Positions 34,745 to 42,758 of a DNA stretch of 64,000 bases are shown here, piece by piece; within the stretch, counting starts at the first letter, position 1; each line of letters begins with the position of its first letter. The stretch is taken from NCBI RefSeq assembly GCF_014876185.1, contig NZ_JADALJ010000001.1:372001-436000 (forward strand). Direction: 5' to 3'. The notes below the pieces were generated by a model that saw nothing but the letters and a program-made list of their open reading frames with translations, was not told the DNA's origin and did no database searches. Origin of the DNA: Rufibacter sp. LB8 (GTDB taxonomy: Bacteria > Bacteroidota > Bacteroidia > Cytophagales > Hymenobacteraceae). A program made the translations under genes and the position numbers.

Positions 34745-34940
34745 AGTAGTAGAGTTGAATACGGTATTGGTACGGGAAAACGGGGCGTTGGATTTGAAAA
34801 TGAAGCATTCTTCCCCTAAAATTCTTTCCACCAGATCATTGCCAGTTTTCTGCTTCCTCAAAGGAAAATTTTCACCTCAAAATATCTGCTTTGATCAGGG
34901 TTAATCGAAAGACTGAAGTTTGAAAAACAAGCAACCGACT

Positions 34941-34984
34941 ATCCGTTTTGGGGCTCATTTTCAGAATTGAACCCCAAAACAGAT
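34941..34984. repeat. Palindromic repeat copy 16 (GGGGCTC subtype)
   Basis: ATCCGTTTTGGGGCTCA / TGAACCCCAAAACAGAT. Both arms carry the G/C-swapped version. Lies upstream of the Ser/Gly-rich membrane protein gene, about 200 bp from its start. Confidence 0.82.
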
Positions 34985-35191
34985 TTTCAATGGAAACACT
35001 TTTCAGATAGAGTAACCTGCAAGGCGAATATCCACTTCCCCATTTTTACTGAGCAAATAGGAAGGGAGCGGTAATAGTAGGCTTCCTAAAGATAAATATA
35101 AAAACTTTCGCCTCCCATGACATTTAACACCGGCACATCCATTAAACCTGGCTTTGGTATAGTATAAAGGGTTGCTGGAGAAAGGCCTATT

Positions 35192-35223
35192 GTAGAGACG
35201 CAATACTTTGCGTCTGGCGTGCA
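35192..35223 (+). repeat. GTAGAGACGCAATAC dispersed repeat
   Basis: Begins GTAGAGACGCAATAC and ends CTGGCGTGCA; matches the reverse complement of 23860-23891 nearly base for base over 32 nt. Confidence 0.75.
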
Positions 35224-35401
35224 TGAATGTTTCCCGGAGCTGAAGCGCCTGTGACTGGTCCATTCAAAATAACCTTGGCCTGATAGGTTTCAAACCACTG
35301 TTGGGCTATTCTTAAAAAGGCAAATAACTTCCTGTTTCAAAAATAGAAAGCTTCTCTCAGATGGTATTTCTGCTGAAGAGGGACCCCCTCCCGCCCTCCA
35401 A

Positions 35402-35491
35402 GGAGGGGAGTATCCAATATGCGTGCTACAGTAAGGTGTGTGCTATAGTAAATAACGCTCTTTTTCTATTCGCCTGCAGATACTCCCCTCC
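35402..35491. repeat. Facing GGAGGGGAGTATC repeats
   Basis: 35402-35414 and 35479-35491 are exact reverse complements (13 nt), each beside additional CCCTCC/GGAGGGG palindromes. The same style of GC-rich CCCCCAACCCC unit occurs at 30032-30053 and 48137-48160. Confidence 0.65.
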
Positions 35492-35592
35492 TCGGAGGGG
35501 TAGGGGTGGGTTCAGTAGGCTTGCCATCCGCAATTTCGCCTGCTCAATTGGACCTCGCAGTGTCTACAAGACCTGCGAGTGTCTACTGCCAA

Positions 35593-38031
35593 CTACCGCC
35601 ATTCCACCTTCGGAAACCGAGCTTTCAAAGAACCGCGCATCAACCTGTATTCCTCCTGCCAGAAATACGGCAAGCTATTAACTACTTTCAAGGGTTTCAA
35701 ATCTGGCGTAAGCAAATGCAGCGCCACGCCTACATCTCCACCGTCTACCGTAGGGTGACTTTCCCAATCAAAAATATCTTGTAGCCTGACTTCCAGTACC
35801 GGCGGCTGGGCGTTTTCTGGGTAAAACAGTTCTACCGGGTGACCATCGGGCAATGCCAAAGTACCAGGAGCCAGTTCTTCCAACAACTGCTTGTGCTCTT
35901 TAGAAAGCATGTTCTGGAGCAGGGGCAGCAGGTCAATGTCAAACAAATCCTGGCCAATCTGCACGTCTTCCAGGTGGTAGGACAGCCATTCGTTGCAGGT
36001 GAGCAGCAGGGTAGAAGTGCTGATATCAGGGAAGCCTTCAGTGGGGTGCCATTTTCTTAAGCTGAATACACGGCTCTGGAACTGCCGTACCTCGTCTGAG
36101 AAGTTAAGCCAGTCTTCGCCTTCGCGTTTGATGGTTTCGCAGATGGCGGGAATCAGGAAACGCTCGTCGGGCTCGGGGAGAGGTTTGCTCTGGAGCACGA
36201 TGTTGCCGATGCGCATGTCGCGGGAGGCCGTGAGTTCGCCTTCCTCGGGGTCCCAAGAAACCACGTCTTTCTGCTTTACCAGCGGGGCCAGGTCTTTGGG
36301 GTTGAGCGGCGAGGCCAGGAAAATGCGGCCCACGCCTTCGCCGCCGGCGTGTAGGTGGGCAATGGCCAGCCAGGGGTCGTGCGCCAGGTCATCGCGGTGG
36401 CCGGCACTGGCGTACTTACCGTTGGCGAGTTGAAACTGGGCGTTGTTACCGGGGCGGGCGTAGGCGATGCGCTCAGGATAACAGTTGGCTAGCAGCAAAC
36501 CCGTTTCGTAAGGGTCAACGGCGGTGTTTTCGGGCTCTATTTTGAAAAGGCGGCGGTAACTGGCGGCAATCTTGTCAATCTTGGAAAAGCGTTTCTGGTG
36601 CAGCCCTTCGTGGCGGGTGCGGCGGAGGGCCTCAATGCGGAGGTTCAGGTCAATACCGGCTTCGCGGGGCAGTGGGTCACGTTCTTCCAGCAGGGCGGCA
36701 ATATCGGTGGCCAGGGGCAGCTGGTTTGTTTCCTGGGCTGCCAGCAGCATGTGGGCCAGGCGCGGGTGCGTGGGCAGGGCGTGCATGGTGCGGCCGTGCT
36801 CCGTGATGCGGCCGTTCTCCAGGGCGTTGAGCTGGTGCAAGGTTTCCTGGGCGTGCAGCAGGGCGGCTTTGGGCGGCGGCGTGAGCCAAGTGAGCGCCCT
36901 GATATCGGTGATGCCCCAGGCGGCCATGTCCAGCACCAGCGGGGCCAGGTCGGCTTCCTGAATCTCGGGGGTGCGGTGCGGGGCCAGGCGCTCGTGCAGG
37001 GCCTCGGTCCAGAGGCGGTAACAGGTGCCGGGACCTAACCTTCCGGCCCGACCGGCGCGTTGGTCAGCGGCGTCTTTGGAGATGCGCACCGTCTCTAGCC
37101 TGCTGAGACCGGTGGCGGGGTCAAAACGCTGGGTTTTAGCGAAGCCGGTGTCTACCACCACGGTCACGCCTTCAATGGTGAGGCTGGTCTCGGCAATGGA
37201 AGTAGCCAGCACCACTTTGCGCTTGCCGTGTCGGTCTGGCATAATGGCGGCGTACTGTTTGCCGGGGGGCAGCATGCCGTACAGCGGGTGAATGGCCACC
37301 TCGCGCAGGCCGCGCCGCAGCAGGGCCTCTACTTTTCTGATGTCCTGTTCGCCGGGCAGAAACACCAGCACATCGCCCTCTTTCTCTTGCAGGGCCAGGC
37401 GCACGGCGCGGTCGGTCATCTCGTGCAGCAGCTCGGCATCGGTCTCGCCGGCGTACTGCACGTCTATGGGGTATTGCCGGCCTTCGCTCACCACGGCCGG
37501 GGCGTTAAGCAGGCGGGTGAGCTGGGGCATGTTGAGGGTGGCGCTCATGACCAGAATGCGGAGGTCAGGGCGCTGAGTGGCCTGGGCTTCGCGCGCCAGG
37601 GCCATGGCCACATCGGCGTGGATGCTGCGCTCATGGAACTCGTCAAAAATAACCAGGCCTACACCCTTCAGCGCGTTGTCTGAGTGCAGCATGCGGGTGA
37701 GAATGCCCTCGGTGACTACCTCCAGGCGGGTCTTCTCTGAGGTGCGGTTCTCAAACCTGATGCGGTAGCCCACAGTCTGGCCCACCTCCTGGCCCAGCAG
37801 TTGCGCCAGCCGTTCGGCAATGGTGCGGGCCGCCAGCCGGCGGGGTTCCAGCATGATGATTTTCTGCCCCTTAAGCCAGGCCTCGTCTAAGAGGGCCAGC
37901 GGCAACAGGGTACTCTTGCCCGCCCCCGGAGGCGCGTTCACAATCAGCGTGTTCTGGGCGGCAAGGTGTTCCCGCACGGAAGGGATAATCTCCCGAACGG
38001 GCAGGTCTATGGTAAATGGGTTGAAAGGCAA
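35593..38031 (-). CDS. hrpB: ATP-dependent helicase HrpB (DEAH-box family)
   Basis: 812 residues. Superfamily 2 helicase: Walker A APPGAGKST at about 33-41, EPRRLAARTIAERLA (Ia), FDEFHER (DEAH-like box), MSATLN (III), then LVFLPGEQDIRKVE, TSIAETSLTIEGV and DAADQRAGRAGRLGPG (VI). HrpB C-terminal domains follow (a helicase-associated region and the C-terminal HrpB domain). Likely acts on RNA; the cellular role of HrpB is poorly known. It is the last normal-GC gene before the AT-rich island begins, 63 bp upstream of its start codon. Confidence 0.94.
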   Translation of the reverse strand: MPFNPFTIDLPVREIIPSVREHLAAQNTLIVNAPPGAGKSTLLPLALLDEAWLKGQKIIMLEPRRLAARTIAERLAQLLGQEVGQTVGYRIRFENRTSEKTRLEVVTEGILTRMLHSDNALKGVGLVIFDEFHERSIHADVAMALAREAQATQRPDLRILVMSATLNMPQLTRLLNAPAVVSEGRQYPIDVQYAGETDAELLHEMTDRAVRLALQEKEGDVLVFLPGEQDIRKVEALLRRGLREVAIHPLYGMLPPGKQYAAIMPDRHGKRKVVLATSIAETSLTIEGVTVVVDTGFAKTQRFDPATGLSRLETVRISKDAADQRAGRAGRLGPGTCYRLWTEALHERLAPHRTPEIQEADLAPLVLDMAAWGITDIRALTWLTPPPKAALLHAQETLHQLNALENGRITEHGRTMHALPTHPRLAHMLLAAQETNQLPLATDIAALLEERDPLPREAGIDLNLRIEALRRTRHEGLHQKRFSKIDKIAASYRRLFKIEPENTAVDPYETGLLLANCYPERIAYARPGNNAQFQLANGKYASAGHRDDLAHDPWLAIAHLHAGGEGVGRIFLASPLNPKDLAPLVKQKDVVSWDPEEGELTASRDMRIGNIVLQSKPLPEPDERFLIPAICETIKREGEDWLNFSDEVRQFQSRVFSLRKWHPTEGFPDISTSTLLLTCNEWLSYHLEDVQIGQDLFDIDLLPLLQNMLSKEHKQLLEELAPGTLALPDGHPVELFYPENAQPPVLEVRLQDIFDWESHPTVDGGDVGVALHLLTPDLKPLKVVNSLPYFWQEEYRLMRGSLKARFPKVEWR

Positions 38032-38094
38032 TGTAAGGAATAAAAGGTTGCTCTGAATATAGTCTAAAATATATCAATATACCTAAACAAAAAA

Positions 38095-38397
38095 TTAATT
38101 GTTCATTGTGATTTTTACGTTAACTGTATCTGACTTAATATATGATTTGTGGGTTGCTTTTTTAAAGTTATTCTTGTTTGGTTTATTTTCAATTTGGTTT
38201 ATTTTCTTATTTGCAATTTCTAGATTTTCTTTTAGTTCTTTTATTTTTTGGTTTTGTTCTTCTATTCTAGAAGTTAAATAATTATCTTTTTCTTTTAAGT
38301 CATTTATTTTACTGTTAATAAGTTCAGTTTCAGGATTGATTACACAGGAAGAAATAAATATAAGTAATAGTAGGATATATGGGAAAAACTTATTCAT
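38095..38397 (-). CDS. Small coiled-coil lipoprotein (island gene 4)
   Basis: 100 residues. A lipoprotein signal peptide (FFPYILLLLIFISSC, lipobox ISSC with Cys18) is followed by a heptad-rich coiled coil (INSKINDLKEKDNYLTSRIEEQNQKI and onward to about residue 72) and a basic tail. Start codon overlaps the stop of the preceding gene as ATGA. Presumably anchored to a membrane face and able to oligomerise. No named family; a structural or sensory part of the four-gene system is inferred from the operon only. Confidence 0.75.
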   Translation of the reverse strand: MNKFFPYILLLLIFISSCVINPETELINSKINDLKEKDNYLTSRIEEQNQKIKELKENLEIANKKINQIENKPNKNNFKKATHKSYIKSDTVNVKITMNN

Positions 38398-38906
38398 GAA
38401 AATTTTATTTTGAAGTTTGAATAATCGTTAACTTTCATAATTGACTCATGAAATAATTTTAGTTTTGTAGATCTAAAATAGGAAATTTCAGAGACTGAGT
38501 TTTGTGATAAATTGGTATTGCGGTTTCTGGAATAATTTCTAATGAATCTAGGGTCGCTTTCTATTAGTAATTGAAGTGTAAGTAATTCTCGAACTAATAT
38601 ATTGCTATCTATCTTATATCTTTCATCAATAATTTTTGTTATTGTGTTAAGTTTAGTAGTGTGTAAAGTGAAGTAATTTTGCGTGTCTTTAGGTTTAATT
38701 GTTCCTTCCAATAATTCGAGGAAAGTTATTATATCGTTATGTACTTTGTCTACTTCTTTAATGAAATAATCTTTTAAGCTTCTAGAATTTACTTGATTTT
38801 TTTGTATAAAAAAACCTAACGCAATAACTAATAGTGTGTTTACGAATATATCTGCAATAGCGATTATCTCAGGAACTTTAAAATCAATTAATTCTAACTC
38901 TAACAT
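38394..38906 (-). CDS. Single-pass membrane protein (island gene 3)
   Basis: 170 residues. One strong N-terminal transmembrane helix (IAIADIFVNTLLVIALGFFI, about residues 11-31), then a helical cytoplasmic region beginning KDYFIKEVDKVHNDIITFLELLEG. The ATG at 38906 overlaps the stop of the preceding gene (ATGTTAG), which fixes the start better than the in-frame ATG at 38927. No family recognised. Extremely AT-rich codon use. It could tether the STAS-like proteins to the membrane (inference). Confidence 0.75.
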   Translation of the reverse strand: MLELELIDFKVPEIIAIADIFVNTLLVIALGFFIQKNQVNSRSLKDYFIKEVDKVHNDIITFLELLEGTIKPKDTQNYFTLHTTKLNTITKIIDERYKIDSNILVRELLTLQLLIESDPRFIRNYSRNRNTNLSQNSVSEISYFRSTKLKLFHESIMKVNDYSNFKIKFS

Positions 38907-39337
38907 TGTTCTGAAGCTCTTTCCCAAATTTCTAATTTAGGTTCATGTTTTACAATTCTCCACCAAGGGTCATGGTCTTCAGTTTTTCTTGGAGCTTCAT
39001 TGTTTTTTCTTCTCTTTTCCCAAGCAGTAAAGGTTTCATTATATATATTGTTTATCCAGTAGTCAAAGTCATTTGATTTTACGATTAATAGAGGCTTTAC
39101 ATTTTCTAATTTAAAATCATAAATTAAGTTTCCAAAAGCTTCGTCTATAAAAGATGGTGAATAACCCCTGACACCATCTAAGTCAACTTCTAACTTTATG
39201 TGTCGTGAGAATGAATCTTTGAATGCATTGTTTAAGTACTTGTGGTAAAATTCTTCTCCTGAATTTTCACTTATAGAACAATGCCTTAATCCTGTGTATT
39301 TTCCTAATACATCAAGAATTTTTAGTTTATTTATCAT
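38900..39337 (-). CDS. STAS-like protein, DUF4325 type (island gene 2)
   Basis: 145 residues. The core SGEEFYHKYLNNAFK ... KLEVDLDGVRGYSPSFIDEAFGNLI follows the DUF4325 pattern: a strand, a phi-D-x-x-G-V turn, then S-x-S-F-x-D-E-x-F-G. In classical anti-sigma-antagonists the STAS serine is phosphorylated by a kinase of the HATPase family; the Ser residues before F-x-D-E are candidates here. ATG at 39337 overlaps the upstream gene by 11 bp. Likely the switch partner of the STAS-HATPase protein encoded just upstream (inference). Confidence 0.8.
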   Translation of the reverse strand: MINKLKILDVLGKYTGLRHCSISENSGEEFYHKYLNNAFKDSFSRHIKLEVDLDGVRGYSPSFIDEAFGNLIYDFKLENVKPLLIVKSNDFDYWINNIYNETFTAWEKRRKNNEAPRKTEDHDPWWRIVKHEPKLEIWERASEQC

Positions 39338-40361
39338 GATAAATACAGTTTTTATCCAATTCCCATTGATAAAAAGTACCATGGAACTTTAAATTACTCT
39401 TTTGCAAAATTATAGATTTTTTCGGTTGTTTAAAATTTAGAAGTACTTCATTTGTAACTACAATTAAATTAGTTATTTTGTTTTCATCAAAAATTCGCTT
39501 TATAGATGGAAGTCCTTTGTTTCTATTTATTTCTTGAGATAAAGATCCATACCTTCTTTCAAAAGCTCTAGAAAGGATTTGTAAACTGTCTCGGAAAAAA
39601 AATAAGTCTATCATTTTTAACTTTTGACTGATATATAAAGATTCTAGTATTCCCTTTCCTAGGTCAGTTACATTAAATATTACTCTATCATTGTCTTTGT
39701 AAAAACCAATTTGCCATAATTGATTATAAGAATTACTCCATTCAATTACGTTTCCTCCTATTTCTTTTAAAAGTGTGATTATTTGGTCTGAATATCCATC
39801 AACGCCAAATACGTGTTGATATGCTTCAATAGATAAATTTTCAAAATTTTCAAAATCTTTTTTAGTTAGTTTACCCTGTTTCTTTTCAAGTGAAAAATAA
39901 TTCCCATTTCCCTTAATTTGAATTTCATGGAAATCTTGACTACTATAAAGGTTGTTTAAAAATCCTGAATTAGTTAAAAAATCCTTGCATTTTTGACTTT
40001 TAGGAAGTGTTCCTTCAAATACAATTCCATAGGATTTTGCTTCTTCAAATATACATTTTAAAATGCTTATTGTAGCAAAGTCAATTTCTTCAACTTTAGC
40101 TAAAGATATTCGAAATTTTTTAACGCCATTAATAATGCAGCATTTGTCTTTGGAACGTAATAAATTAAAAAAGTATGAACATAGTATCGGGTTTTCAATT
40201 AATCTAAAATCTTTTGGGGCGTTTATTATTTCATTAATTATAGTTAAGTTGTTATTTATTTTTAGACAAAATAAATATCCTTTACTTTTTCTTAATTTTA
40301 TAATTTTTTTTCTTTTAATAACTTTATATTGAATTCTAGTTTCTGTATTATAAGTTCTCAT
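39327..40361 (-). CDS. STAS-HATPase fusion protein (island gene 1)
   Basis: 344 residues. Residues about 60-145 look like a STAS domain (KKFRISLAKVEEIDFATISIL ... LPKSQKCKDFLTNSGFL). Residues about 185-340 look like a GHKL/anti-sigma-kinase type ATPase: N-box LKEIGGNVIEWS, G1 box VTDLGKGILESL, and a weak G2 region NKGLPSIKRIF. The C-terminal LKFHGTFYQWEL is typical for this type. It lacks a HisKA dimerisation domain, so it resembles partner-switching regulators rather than two-component kinases. First gene of the island operon; upstream is a 150-bp AT-only leader. Confidence 0.75.
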   Translation of the reverse strand: MRTYNTETRIQYKVIKRKKIIKLRKSKGYLFCLKINNNLTIINEIINAPKDFRLIENPILCSYFFNLLRSKDKCCIINGVKKFRISLAKVEEIDFATISILKCIFEEAKSYGIVFEGTLPKSQKCKDFLTNSGFLNNLYSSQDFHEIQIKGNGNYFSLEKKQGKLTKKDFENFENLSIEAYQHVFGVDGYSDQIITLLKEIGGNVIEWSNSYNQLWQIGFYKDNDRVIFNVTDLGKGILESLYISQKLKMIDLFFFRDSLQILSRAFERRYGSLSQEINRNKGLPSIKRIFDENKITNLIVVTNEVLLNFKQPKKSIILQKSNLKFHGTFYQWELDKNCIYHDK

Positions 40362-40455
40362 TTTTTTATTATAATCTGATTTTTCTATTTGTATTAGGTT
40401 ATTTAATAACTTAATACAAAATAATTGTAATTTAAAAAAAAATAAATATATTGTA

Positions 40456-40505
40456 TTAAATAAATACAGTATTTAATATAATTATTAAATACTGTATTTA
40501 TTTAA
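40456..40505. repeat. Perfect 23-bp inverted repeat at the island boundary
   Basis: 40456-40478 and 40483-40505 are exact reverse complements separated by 4 nt. Each arm contains an odd palindrome AAATAC-A-GTATTT, so the site also reads as two operator-like half sites. It sits 9 bp after the acetyltransferase stop and 94 bp upstream of the island operon start. It could be an operator, a terminator or an element end. Confidence 0.9.
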
Positions 40506-40514
40506 AGGCTCTCT

Positions 40515-40817
40515 TCACCCTACTACTAACCGCTCTTTAAACAGCACATCCCTAATAGGTTCCTCTTTTTTGAAGAGCATTTTGGCGAAGGGGCACACCG
40601 GGTGAATTTTGATGTTTTGTTCGCTGGCATACGCTACGGCCGCCATGACCAAGGCATTGCCTACGCCACGCCCCGAAAAAGCCGAGTACACCTCTGTATG
40701 TTCAATCACAAGCTTTTGCGGAGTGGCCGAGGTATAGGTGAGCAGCCCCGCCTGGGCCTTTATTTCATTGGCTTCAAAGTAGCCATCGGTGGGCGTGTTG
40801 ACATGGTTGATTTTCAT
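40515..40817 (-). CDS. GNAT-like N-acetyltransferase (YjdJ type)
   Basis: 100 residues, the short acetyltransferase type. Acetyl-CoA-binding segment FSGRGVGNALVMAAVAYA matches the R/Q-x-x-G-x-G/A pattern, and the C-terminal KIHPVCPFAKMLFKKE is characteristic of the YjdJ subgroup. Start at ATG 40817 (MKINHVN); the longer frame upstream is hydrophobic translation of a repeat remnant. Normal GC content, in contrast to the island next to it. Confidence 0.85.
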   Translation of the reverse strand: MKINHVNTPTDGYFEANEIKAQAGLLTYTSATPQKLVIEHTEVYSAFSGRGVGNALVMAAVAYASEQNIKIHPVCPFAKMLFKKEEPIRDVLFKERLVVG

Positions 40818-40889
40818 AGCGGGGTTGGGGAGTTGCTTTTCTAGGGGAAGGTACAAAAAGAATTGAAATGCTAGTGGGGCAGCGCGAAT

Positions 40890-40933
40890 TTCTGTTTTTA
40901 GCCTGGATTCGGGAAATAAGACCAAAAACAGAA
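40890..40933. repeat. Decayed CGGGCTC-type palindrome
   Basis: TTCTGTTTTTAGCCTGG ... AATAAGACCAAAAACAGAA: the outer stem TTCTGTTTTT / AAAAACAGAA is intact while the CGGGCTC part has decayed. Located upstream of the acetyltransferase start, between divergent genes. Confidence 0.55.
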
Positions 40934-40980
40934 CCGTAAGATATACCCACCGTACCATACCAGGGAGTGCGTGATTTTAG

Positions 40981-40988
40981 TATCTTTG
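40981..40988 (+). promoter_or_regulatory. TATCTTTG promoter box directly before a start codon
   Basis: Exact match to the Bacteroidota -7 consensus TAnnTTTG, 5 nt before the ATG at 40994. The expected transcription start would then fall at or beside the ATG, that is a leaderless mRNA. The -33 TTG element is not evident. Confidence 0.5.
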
Positions 40989-40993
40989 TGCAG

Positions 40994-41176
40994 ATGAGTT
41001 TCCTAGACAAATACCCAAAGCTGAAGGAGCGGCAATTTCTCACCAATTTGGTGACGAAGTCCGTTTATGCCACCATGGCCCTGGAAGACCAGAAAGTAGA
41101 GGAGGCTAAGGTGCGCCAGATTGTGACCTCTTTGCTAAATCAGCAAACCTCAGAACCGGGTAAGCTCGCTTCTTAA
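40994..41176 (+). CDS. Small protein convergent with and overlapping the fic gene
   Basis: 60 residues (MSFLDKYPKLKERQFL...), mostly helical and charged, no membrane segment. Its 3' end overlaps the last 27 bp of the fic gene on the other strand. A TATCTTTG promoter box lies 5 nt upstream of the ATG, supporting expression. It contains TMALED, close to but not matching the Fic-inhibitory motif (S/T)xxxE(G/N). An antitoxin role is only a speculation; function unknown. Confidence 0.5.
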   Translation: MSFLDKYPKLKERQFLTNLVTKSVYATMALEDQKVEEAKVRQIVTSLLNQQTSEPGKLAS

Positions 41177-41782
41177 TAATTCTTTTAAGGCTTCAAAGTT
41201 TCCTTTATCCGCCTCACGCATAGCCTGAATGTACACCCCACGGGCGTCTCCTTCCCTTTTGTATAGTTCCATGGGCTGGTAGCCTAATTTTAATGCAAGC
41301 AGGTTTAGTAGTAACCGTCCGGTTCTACCGTTTCCGTTGTTGAACGGGTGAATTCTCACAAACTCATAATGCCCGTAGAGAAGCACCTCTAAATGGTCTT
41401 TCTCTGTATGGGCTATAGATAACTTGTAATTTAAATTGTCAACGAATTGATAGAGAAGAACCGGAATATCTTTGGGCGGTGGCGGCGTCAACAGCCCTAC
41501 CTGTACCTGCGTTGTTCGGTATTTCCCTGCCCAGTCATATAACTCCTCAAAAGCAATTTTATGGATTTACAGCAATAAGGGGACAGAAATCTCTACGTTT
41601 TCGTCTAACGTAAAAATAAAGAGTTCAGCTTTAGCAATTCCTTTCGCTTCATACTCATTGATTAACGCTTTATCTGTAAACCCTAATAAGTTATCTTCAG
41701 AAGAAGGTGTCCAACTTGTGTTGTCATTCATAGCTTTAAGGTAGGAAAAAGCTACCAATTCAGGCTTTTCTAGTTCGCCCAC
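41150..41782 (-). pseudogene. Fic/DOC-family protein gene interrupted by one in-frame stop
   Basis: Fic proteins transfer AMP or another nucleotide moiety to target proteins. The frame from GTG 41782 to the stop at 41150 would give 210 residues but has a single TAA at 41567-41569 (codon 72). Immediately after it, in the same frame, the sequence continues IHKIAFEELYDWAGKYRTTQVQVG, the standard Fic helix, then the intact active-site loop HPFNNGNGRTGR. One base change (for example CAA or GAA to TAA) explains the break; there is no frameshift. The C-terminal part could still be made from an internal start, but the N-terminal 71 residues would be separate. Confidence 0.88.
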
Positions 41783-41864
41783 AAGGTCTTTTCATGATGA
41801 CAAAATGGGAAGGACGGAGATGACGCACAATAAAACCTATCATCTCTTTCTTAAATTCCAAAAT

Positions 41865-42758
41865 CTACTTTTCCTTCAACCCCAGCGGTTGCGGCGGGAG
41901 CGGCACGAAGCCGGTTTCGCCGGGTACGGGCGGGAAGGTCTGGGCGAGCCAGCGGGCTTTGGCGTCTTCAATCTTCTGGCGGGTGCTGGCCACGAAGTTC
42001 CAGTAGATGAACCGCTCCTCGGGGAACGGCTCGCCCCCGAACAGGTACACCGCGCTATTCTCCAGTAGCTCAAACGAGCAGAGCGTGCTGTCCTGGGCCA
42101 CCAGCAGCTGCTTGGGCGCAAAGGTGTGGCCTTCTGCTTCTACGCCGCCTTCCAGAATGTACAGGGCGCTTTCGCCGTACAGCCCCGCGCCAAGGTTCAC
42201 CGTCTGGCGGTGGGTGCTCTTGATTTCCAGAAAATACAGCGGGCTGTGCACCGGCACCGGCGAGGTTCTGCCCTGCGCCTGCCCCGCAATCAGTTTGTAG
42301 GTAAGGCCGCCTTCCTGCCAGGTGGGCAGTTCCTCGGCGGGCGTGTGCGAGAAATCGGGTTCCATTTCTTCCAGGTGCAGCGGCAGCGCCACCCAAATCT
42401 GGAGGCCGTGCAGCATCTTCTCAGAGGTACGCAAGTAGTCTGGTGTGCGTTCAGAGTGTACAATGCCTCGACCGGCGGTCATCCAGTTCACCGCGCCGGG
42501 CTTGATCTCCAGCTCGGTGCCCAGGCTGTCGCGGTGCATCATGCTCCCCTCCAGCAGGTAGGTGAGCGTAGACAGCCCAATGTGCGGGTGCGGCCCCACG
42601 TCCAGGTTCTCGTGGTCAGAGAGGCAGGCCGGGCCCATGTGGTCAATAAACGCGAAGGGCCCCACCATGCGCTTGCCCTTGAACGGCAGCAGTCGCCCCA
42701 CCATAAAATTACCGATGCTGCTGGGTCGTTCTTCTATGATCAGTTGGATGTTAGACAT
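41865..42758 (-). CDS. Pirin family protein (quercetinase-like bicupin)
   Basis: 297 residues with two cupin domains. Pirin signature in the N-terminal domain: FIDHMGP, HPHIGLSTLTYLLEGSMMHRDSLG (metal-binding His and Glu), then GAVNWMTAGRGIVHSERTP. C-terminal domain carries ESALYILEGGVEAEG. Bacterial pirins bind iron and some oxidise quercetin; others bind metabolic enzymes. Cytoplasmic. Divergent from the mscS gene, with repeat copy 17 in between. Confidence 0.94.
   Translation of the reverse strand: MSNIQLIIEERPSSIGNFMVGRLLPFKGKRMVGPFAFIDHMGPACLSDHENLDVGPHPHIGLSTLTYLLEGSMMHRDSLGTELEIKPGAVNWMTAGRGIVHSERTPDYLRTSEKMLHGLQIWVALPLHLEEMEPDFSHTPAEELPTWQEGGLTYKLIAGQAQGRTSPVPVHSPLYFLEIKSTHRQTVNLGAGLYGESALYILEGGVEAEGHTFAPKQLLVAQDSTLCSFELLENSAVYLFGGEPFPEERFIYWNFVASTRQKIEDAKARWLAQTFPPVPGETGFVPLPPQPLGLKEK

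Larger units (their letters stand above)
34745..35592. other. Gene-free region with several repeat families (upstream of the Ser/Gly-rich gene, downstream of hrpB)
   Basis: About 850 bp. Contains palindrome copy 16 (34941-34984), a GTAGAGACGCAATAC repeat (35192-35223) and a facing pair GGAGGGGAGTATC (35402-35414) / GATACTCCCCTCC (35479-35491). No gene is supported. Confidence 0.65.
38040..40510. other. AT-rich genomic island carrying a four-gene STAS/HATPase operon
   Basis: Base composition changes abruptly after the hrpB start and again before the acetyltransferase stop. Within it the DNA is dominated by A and T in every codon position, while neighbours on both sides have GC-rich third positions. 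All four genes read leftward and overlap each other by 4 to 11 bp. A perfect 23-bp inverted repeat closes the right end. No integrase, tRNA or clear terminal direct repeat is visible. Horizontal acquisition is the simplest reading. Confidence 0.85.

Noticed and set aside
36515-36550. A further copy of the palindrome inside hrpB (GTTTTCGGGCTCTATTTTG)
   Set aside because: Only the left arm matches. The right half is unrelated, and the codons fall in a region that reads as normal HrpB sequence (KIEPENT), so chance similarity is more likely.
41150-41566. Frameshift in the fic gene
   Set aside because: Translation on both sides of the break is in the same phase. The defect is a nonsense codon only.
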